Assembly: GCA_030430835.1 (NCBI GenBank) | Contig: JAUIKJ010000127.1 | Span: 1-7,901, forward strand | Reading direction: 5' to 3' | Source: Candidatus Hydrogenedentota bacterium | GTDB taxonomy: Bacteria > Hydrogenedentota > Hydrogenedentia > Hydrogenedentales > JAEUWI01 | Length of the DNA: 7,901 nt | Part shown: piece after piece, positions 4,447 through 7,901 of the stretch | Numbering within the stretch: the first letter of the stretch is position 1 | How the letters are laid out: each line of letters starts with the position of its first letter | Translations under genes and position numbers: made by a program | Notes under the pieces: model-generated | The model's input: only the letters and a program-made list of their open reading frames with translations | What the model was told of the DNA's origin: nothing | Databases searched by the model: none

Positions 4447-7185
4447 TCAGGGCCGTTGCGGCTTAATGGGCGTCAGTTCTATTGGTCGCCAGCTCGGAAT
4501 TTCGCCGATGTCCCAATCGTCTTTCCCCGCGCGCTTGCCTTCGGTCTTCGCCCGGTTTTTTCCTTTCGACGCAGGTTTCTCGGACGCAGTGTCGGTCGCT
4601 TTCATTGAGAACAGTCGCGTGGCAATATGCTCGCCGAGTTTGCGGTAGCTCTCCCACTGGGCCTCGTCAAAGAATTGATCCAGGGTTGATTGTTGCGGGA
4701 AATCCGGATGGCCACGGTGGTATTCCAAGAGGTCCGCGGCTTCGTCGCCCATCAGGCTCGGCTTCACCAGGAGCAAGGTGCCCACGGCGCCATTGTCATA
4801 CGTCACTTGCGCCAGAGCGGCATAGCAAGAGGAGTAGCGGTTCCTGTTCTGTTCGATCGTGTGTCGTGCCGCACCCGTTCCGGTCTTGTCCATGCCGGCC
4901 GAGCCATTCGGATAGGCCTCCTCCGACCAACGTCCCCGCCGCAGATCGTCCAGCGTACCGAAGTAGCGGCGCGCCGAGGCGGCCACCGTGTCGTCCAATT
5001 GCCCTCGCGTAAGAAAGCTGATCTCAGCCTTGAAGTCGGTGCGCACCTTCCGGACCAGGTTGCCCACGTCGGCAAAGGCATAGTCCGGATCCGCGCCATT
5101 GTCACACACGACGATGAACTCGACGCGCCGCCGGATCAGCTCATAGGCGCCTGTGTTCTCGAAGTGGCCGCCGTCGGAAAGGTACCAGTGCCGTTTCGCC
5201 GGGCCATGAAACCGGCCGAAGAACTCTGCGAGCAATTGCGCATGCGCGGGGAAGAGGCGGTCATTGAGCCGACCGAGAAACTCGCGAACCGATCCACCCC
5301 GAACGCGCATCGAGTCGCGAAGTTCCGGCGCGATACCACTGTCCCACCAATACCCCATGCGCAGATTGAACAAACCCGTTAGAAAACTCAATCCCGGGGT
5401 GGTGTTTGCACCCATGCCCGTGCTGACCGCGGCGCCCGAAATGCCGACCCAGTGTCCGAGCGTGAGGGGCTCGGGCAGAATCGAGACTTTTTCGCAGATC
5501 TTGCCCCCATGGAAGCGGCGGTCTTCGAATATGCGGAACGCGTCCTCGCATTTTCGGTGCACGGGTTTGAGTTCAACGATGGCCTCGCGGAAGAGATTCA
5601 GCTTGATCTGAATCCACGGGATCAGTATCCGCGGGTCGAGGCAGCAGCGGTCGTGCCTAATCTCGTTTTTTCGCGTTTCCCACAACGCGTGATGCTTCGT
5701 GCTGGCGCTCATGCCCGCCGGACCGATGGCGAGGCTCATGCCCTTGCGGTCGTGCGTCTCGATCTGCGTTCTACCGCCGATGGTTTCGTTGAAGGTGAGT
5801 CCGATGATATGCAGGGGGCCACGGGCCCGGTGTGGCTTGTAGTCCATATAGTCGATGTCATCGCCACGAATCGGTTCGGTGACGGCGATTCCGGACCTGT
5901 TGTGTTCGGGCAAGCGGAACAGATTGGAGGCGCCCAGGTAGGCGCGTACGAGCCGGGCACAATAGAGGGGCAGCATCGCACTCGAATTGACGAAGGGCAC
6001 CTGTCCCCGAATGGCGTTCCAGAGGGCGAGGTAGGCCAGCATGACCACGAAAAAGCTAAACAGCCCACAGCGAAGATAGTGAAGGATCGTGGCGCAGGCC
6101 GCCATGTGTTCACCGATGGCCTTGCCCGTTGCTTCTTCCGCCGCCACGACCTGGATCAGATTCGCCTCTGTGAGGGCCACGTCCACGGAATTGATGGCTG
6201 CCTGCGCCCCGAAATCTACCGGTTGAACCGCGCCATAGGCGATGAAGTAGGCGATCATCGCGTAGAACCACAGCACGAGCAGGAAGAGTCCGGTGCCCGC
6301 GATCCCCGCGATCGCTGCAATGGGGATTCTGGAAGTTGTTGCCTGTTTCGGGAGCAGGGCAATGAGTCCGCGAATCCGGGTCGCCACCGCGCCGCCCAAG
6401 GTCAGGAGCGTTGCAAAGGGCAGGCTGATGGCGATCCAAAGGTCCTGCTGCGCCAGAAACCACGAATAGCCCCGCGCGGCTGCCGTGTCGATGGCGGCAA
6501 TGGCCGCAATCACAGCGGTACCGACCAGGGACCACGTGAGCACGGCGGAGAGGCGCCGCCGCCGCCGCGCGAGGCGATAGCCTGACGCGCCCAGCGGCGC
6601 GAACCAGTAGAGGAAACCGGCGAGCAGCGCGACGGCAAAGAAGCAGCCCGCGCCGGCCCAGACCCAGTTTGCCGCGAGACTTGCCGGATCGCCCACGCGG
6701 CGGTGAAGTGCCGCGAGCACCCAGAACAGGGGCACAAAGAAGCACATGATGGCCACGTTCAGCGAGGCCCAGTTCCGGAGCGTTACCGCCGTCCCCAACA
6801 TCACATCCCCCGAACCGGTCGGCGCGAGGTAGCGCCCGCTCTCCCGCAGCCAGCGGAGCTCCGCCGAGTGCGTGTCGGTCAGCACCGCCTTTACGGCGGT
6901 GGTGGCGTTGGAATCCCCACTGCGCGAATAGAGGCGGCCGAGGAACGCGCCCGTGTAGGAGCCGCCGGAGATCGTCGACAGGAAATCGATCTTCGGCAAC
7001 ACATCCTTCTCGGCCAACGCCTGGAGAACGCCGAGGCAGAAGGTCGCGCTGCGGATACCGCCGCCCGACAGCGCCAGGCCCACGCGATCACCGATGGGGG
7101 CGTTTTCTTCGCGTCCCCGCCGGATGCGTATCAGCGCATCCTCCTTCACGCGCAGCGCATCGGGATAGGATTCGGGATTGGCCAT
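4447..7185 (-). CDS. Patatin-like phospholipase with a central membrane domain
   Basis: A 912-residue protein of the patatin superfamily, Ser-Asp dyad hydrolases that release fatty acids from phospholipids or other acyl lipids. Residues 35-80 hold the catalytic start: the oxyanion loop LSGGGIRSATF (39-49) and the nucleophile elbow STISGGSYTG with Ser73. Thr replaces the first Gly of GxSxG, which I recall as usual in this large-patatin branch. The Asp partner is Asp671 in YLSDGGHFENTGAYELIRRR. Between them lies a block of about six predicted membrane helices (roughly 141-161, 173-196, 215-233, 249-265, 286-316, 371-391). Further patatin-like blocks follow: GHWVGISGAAVSTGMGANTT (578-596) and FPQQSTLDQFFDEAQWESYR (829-848). 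The last 50 residues are Lys-rich and look disordered. The ATG at 7183-7185 has GGAGG seven bases upstream (7197-7193). The gene is 118 bases upstream of tetR on the same strand, so read-through is possible. Family call firm; substrate unknown. Confidence 0.9.
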   Translation of the reverse strand: MANPESYPDALRVKEDALIRIRRGREENAPIGDRVGLALSGGGIRSATFCLGVLQALAEKDVLPKIDFLSTISGGSYTGAFLGRLYSRSGDSNATTAVKAVLTDTHSAELRWLRESGRYLAPTGSGDVMLGTAVTLRNWASLNVAIMCFFVPLFWVLAALHRRVGDPASLAANWVWAGAGCFFAVALLAGFLYWFAPLGASGYRLARRRRRLSAVLTWSLVGTAVIAAIAAIDTAAARGYSWFLAQQDLWIAISLPFATLLTLGGAVATRIRGLIALLPKQATTSRIPIAAIAGIAGTGLFLLVLWFYAMIAYFIAYGAVQPVDFGAQAAINSVDVALTEANLIQVVAAEEATGKAIGEHMAACATILHYLRCGLFSFFVVMLAYLALWNAIRGQVPFVNSSAMLPLYCARLVRAYLGASNLFRLPEHNRSGIAVTEPIRGDDIDYMDYKPHRARGPLHIIGLTFNETIGGRTQIETHDRKGMSLAIGPAGMSASTKHHALWETRKNEIRHDRCCLDPRILIPWIQIKLNLFREAIVELKPVHRKCEDAFRIFEDRRFHGGKICEKVSILPEPLTLGHWVGISGAAVSTGMGANTTPGLSFLTGLFNLRMGYWWDSGIAPELRDSMRVRGGSVREFLGRLNDRLFPAHAQLLAEFFGRFHGPAKRHWYLSDGGHFENTGAYELIRRRVEFIVVCDNGADPDYAFADVGNLVRKVRTDFKAEISFLTRGQLDDTVAASARRYFGTLDDLRRGRWSEEAYPNGSAGMDKTGTGAARHTIEQNRNRYSSCYAALAQVTYDNGAVGTLLLVKPSLMGDEAADLLEYHRGHPDFPQQSTLDQFFDEAQWESYRKLGEHIATRLFSMKATDTASEKPASKGKNRAKTEGKRAGKDDWDIGEIPSWRPIELTPIKPQRP

Positions 7186-7244
7186 GCTTCCGCCTCCAGG
7201 GGGGTGGATACCTGACAGACTGCCGAAGAGAATACTACAGATAG

Positions 7245-7271
7245 ACTATAGTAAATTAGCTAGTCCGTCAA
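7245..7271 (-). promoter_or_regulatory. Possible promoter for the patatin gene
   Basis: On the minus strand TTGACG (7271-7266, five of six) and TATAGT (7250-7245, five of six) lie in the only AT-rich patch between the two genes, about 60 bases before the patatin ATG. The spacer is 15 bases, shorter than the usual 17. Good hexamers, suboptimal spacing. Confidence 0.45.
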
Positions 7272-7345
7272 GCACGGGGCCTTCTCGGGCGTGGCGCCGT
7301 GGAGGTGGGGGGAAGAAGCGAGCGCCGCGCTGCATGCATCGCGGC

Positions 7346-7901
7346 TCAAGCGGGCGCCCCGGGCTCCTTGCCGTGTCCGATCCGCTTGGCGACCTCGGGG
7401 TACAGTTCCTCGAGGCATTCCGTACAGATGCCGTGCGTGAAGCCTGCGTCCGTGTGCTGCGAGATGTAGCTTTCCACCGTGCTCCAATACCCGGAGTCAT
7501 CGCGGATCTTCTTGCACGAACTGCAGATGGGAAGCAGGCCGCTCAAGGTTTTTACGTCACGCAGGGCTTCCTCCAATTCCCGTGTGCGCGCCTTCACCTG
7601 CCGCTCCAGTATCTCGCGTTGCTCCCGCGCGCGCACCTTGATGCGTCCGGTCAACTCGAAGGCCCAGAGCAACACGGAGATGGTAAAGAGGGCGCTGATA
7701 ACCGGCGTGCCGAAGATCCAGCGCGCGGAGACGAGGTAAGACGCGAGCGCGAGGAGGATCAATCCCGCGACGAAGAGGTAGATCCAGGAGAACAGGAAGA
7801 ACTTGCCCATCGGGCTGCCGCCGCGAATCGCCTGTACCGCGAGCACGGTGATGAACACGATGGTGGCCAGGGTCATGTAGCGGCTGACCACGATCCGCGT
7901 G
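7346..7901 (-). CDS. Membrane protein with coiled coil and C-terminal CxxC-CxxC sensor-type module, N-terminus outside window
   Basis: The frame is open to the window edge, so the true start is probably upstream. A GTG at 7891 is possible but has no ribosome binding site. Numbering from that GTG, three hydrophobic helices span about 5-22, 31-55 and 59-80. A charged amphipathic coiled coil follows (84-116, RAREQREILERQVKARTREL). The C-terminal module is LSGLLPICSSCKKIRDDSGY, then W and an ESYIS stretch, then HGICTECLEELYPE. Its Cys pairs are 123/126 and 156/159, with His153 close by. From memory this module recurs at the C-termini of bacterial sensor and receiver proteins, directly after a coiled coil, where a histidine kinase or cyclase domain would otherwise sit. 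Its job is not established to my knowledge; the four cysteines suggest binding of zinc or another metal, or a redox response. No kinase or cyclase domain is present downstream of it. The gap of 160 bases to the patatin gene holds a promoter-like sequence, so the two need not be co-transcribed. Confidence 0.8.
   Translation of the reverse strand, partial: TRIVVSRYMTLATIVFITVLAVQAIRGGSPMGKFFLFSWIYLFVAGLILLALASYLVSARWIFGTPVISALFTISVLLWAFELTGRIKVRAREQREILERQVKARTRELEEALRDVKTLSGLLPICSSCKKIRDDSGYWSTVESYISQHTDAGFTHGICTECLEELYPEVAKRIGHGKEPGAPA

Noticed and set aside
4382..4447. Eight-base inverted repeat ATGCAACT / AGTTGCAT 50 bases apart after the patatin stop
   Set aside because: The arms are short, the loop is large, and there is no T-run, so it is not a convincing terminator or element; chance is a sufficient explanation.
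6550..6580. Run of GCC/CGC triplets resembling a short tandem repeat
   Set aside because: It encodes the Arg-rich loop between membrane helices of the patatin (about residues 206-212), a normal positively charged cytoplasmic anchor.
5452..6585. Plus-strand reading frame of 377 codons opposite the patatin gene
   Set aside because: It overlaps the patatin gene entirely, with low-complexity Gly/Arg/Asp/Glu-rich content and no motif; the opposite strand has clear patatin motifs and membrane helices.
7324..7345. Six-bp hairpin GCCGCG / CGCGGC with a ten-base loop just after the membrane-protein stop
   Set aside because: The stem is short, the loop is large, and the following minus-strand sequence has no T-run; it is too weak to call a terminator in GC-rich DNA.

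Overview
The window is a stretch of bacterial chromosome with high GC and GC-rich third codon positions. It looks like an environmental or metagenome-type genome. No marker gene in view fixes the phylum. Nothing in it indicates a plasmid or phage, and I see no insertion sequence, CRISPR array, tRNA or rRNA.

Left part (1-2045). The plus strand opens inside miaB, the radical-SAM methylthiotransferase that modifies tRNA adenosine 37. The roughly 470-base gap after it is not empty. On the minus strand it holds a coding-like stretch that begins with a membrane helix, is broken by an in-frame TAG, and appears to change frame before ending in the same CTAG tetranucleotide that ends miaB. A short region with overlapping promoter-like sequences follows. 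Next comes a plus-strand gene for a coiled-coil plus helix-turn-helix protein, which is also broken by a frameshift. Two neighbouring reading frames are therefore damaged here, either by real decay or by sequence error.

Right part (2101-7901). All genes run on the minus strand. In transcription order they are: the C-terminal part of a membrane protein ending in a Cys-rich module typical of sensor proteins; a large patatin-like lipid acyl hydrolase whose catalytic Ser and Asp flank a multi-helix membrane block; a TetR-family repressor; and a PLP-dependent enzyme close to sphingosine-1-phosphate lyase. A perfect 14-bp hairpin with a T-rich tail terminates the set.

How they may work together. 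A perfect 16-bp palindrome lies 9 bases upstream of the tetR start codon and just downstream of a possible promoter. TetR and the lyase are 40 bases apart and look like one autoregulated unit. Together with the patatin upstream, the arrangement suggests a lipid-turnover locus: release of acyl chains or lysolipids by the patatin, and cleavage of a phosphorylated long-chain amino alcohol by the lyase under control of a lipid-type ligand. The individual family calls are well supported. The shared pathway is inference.
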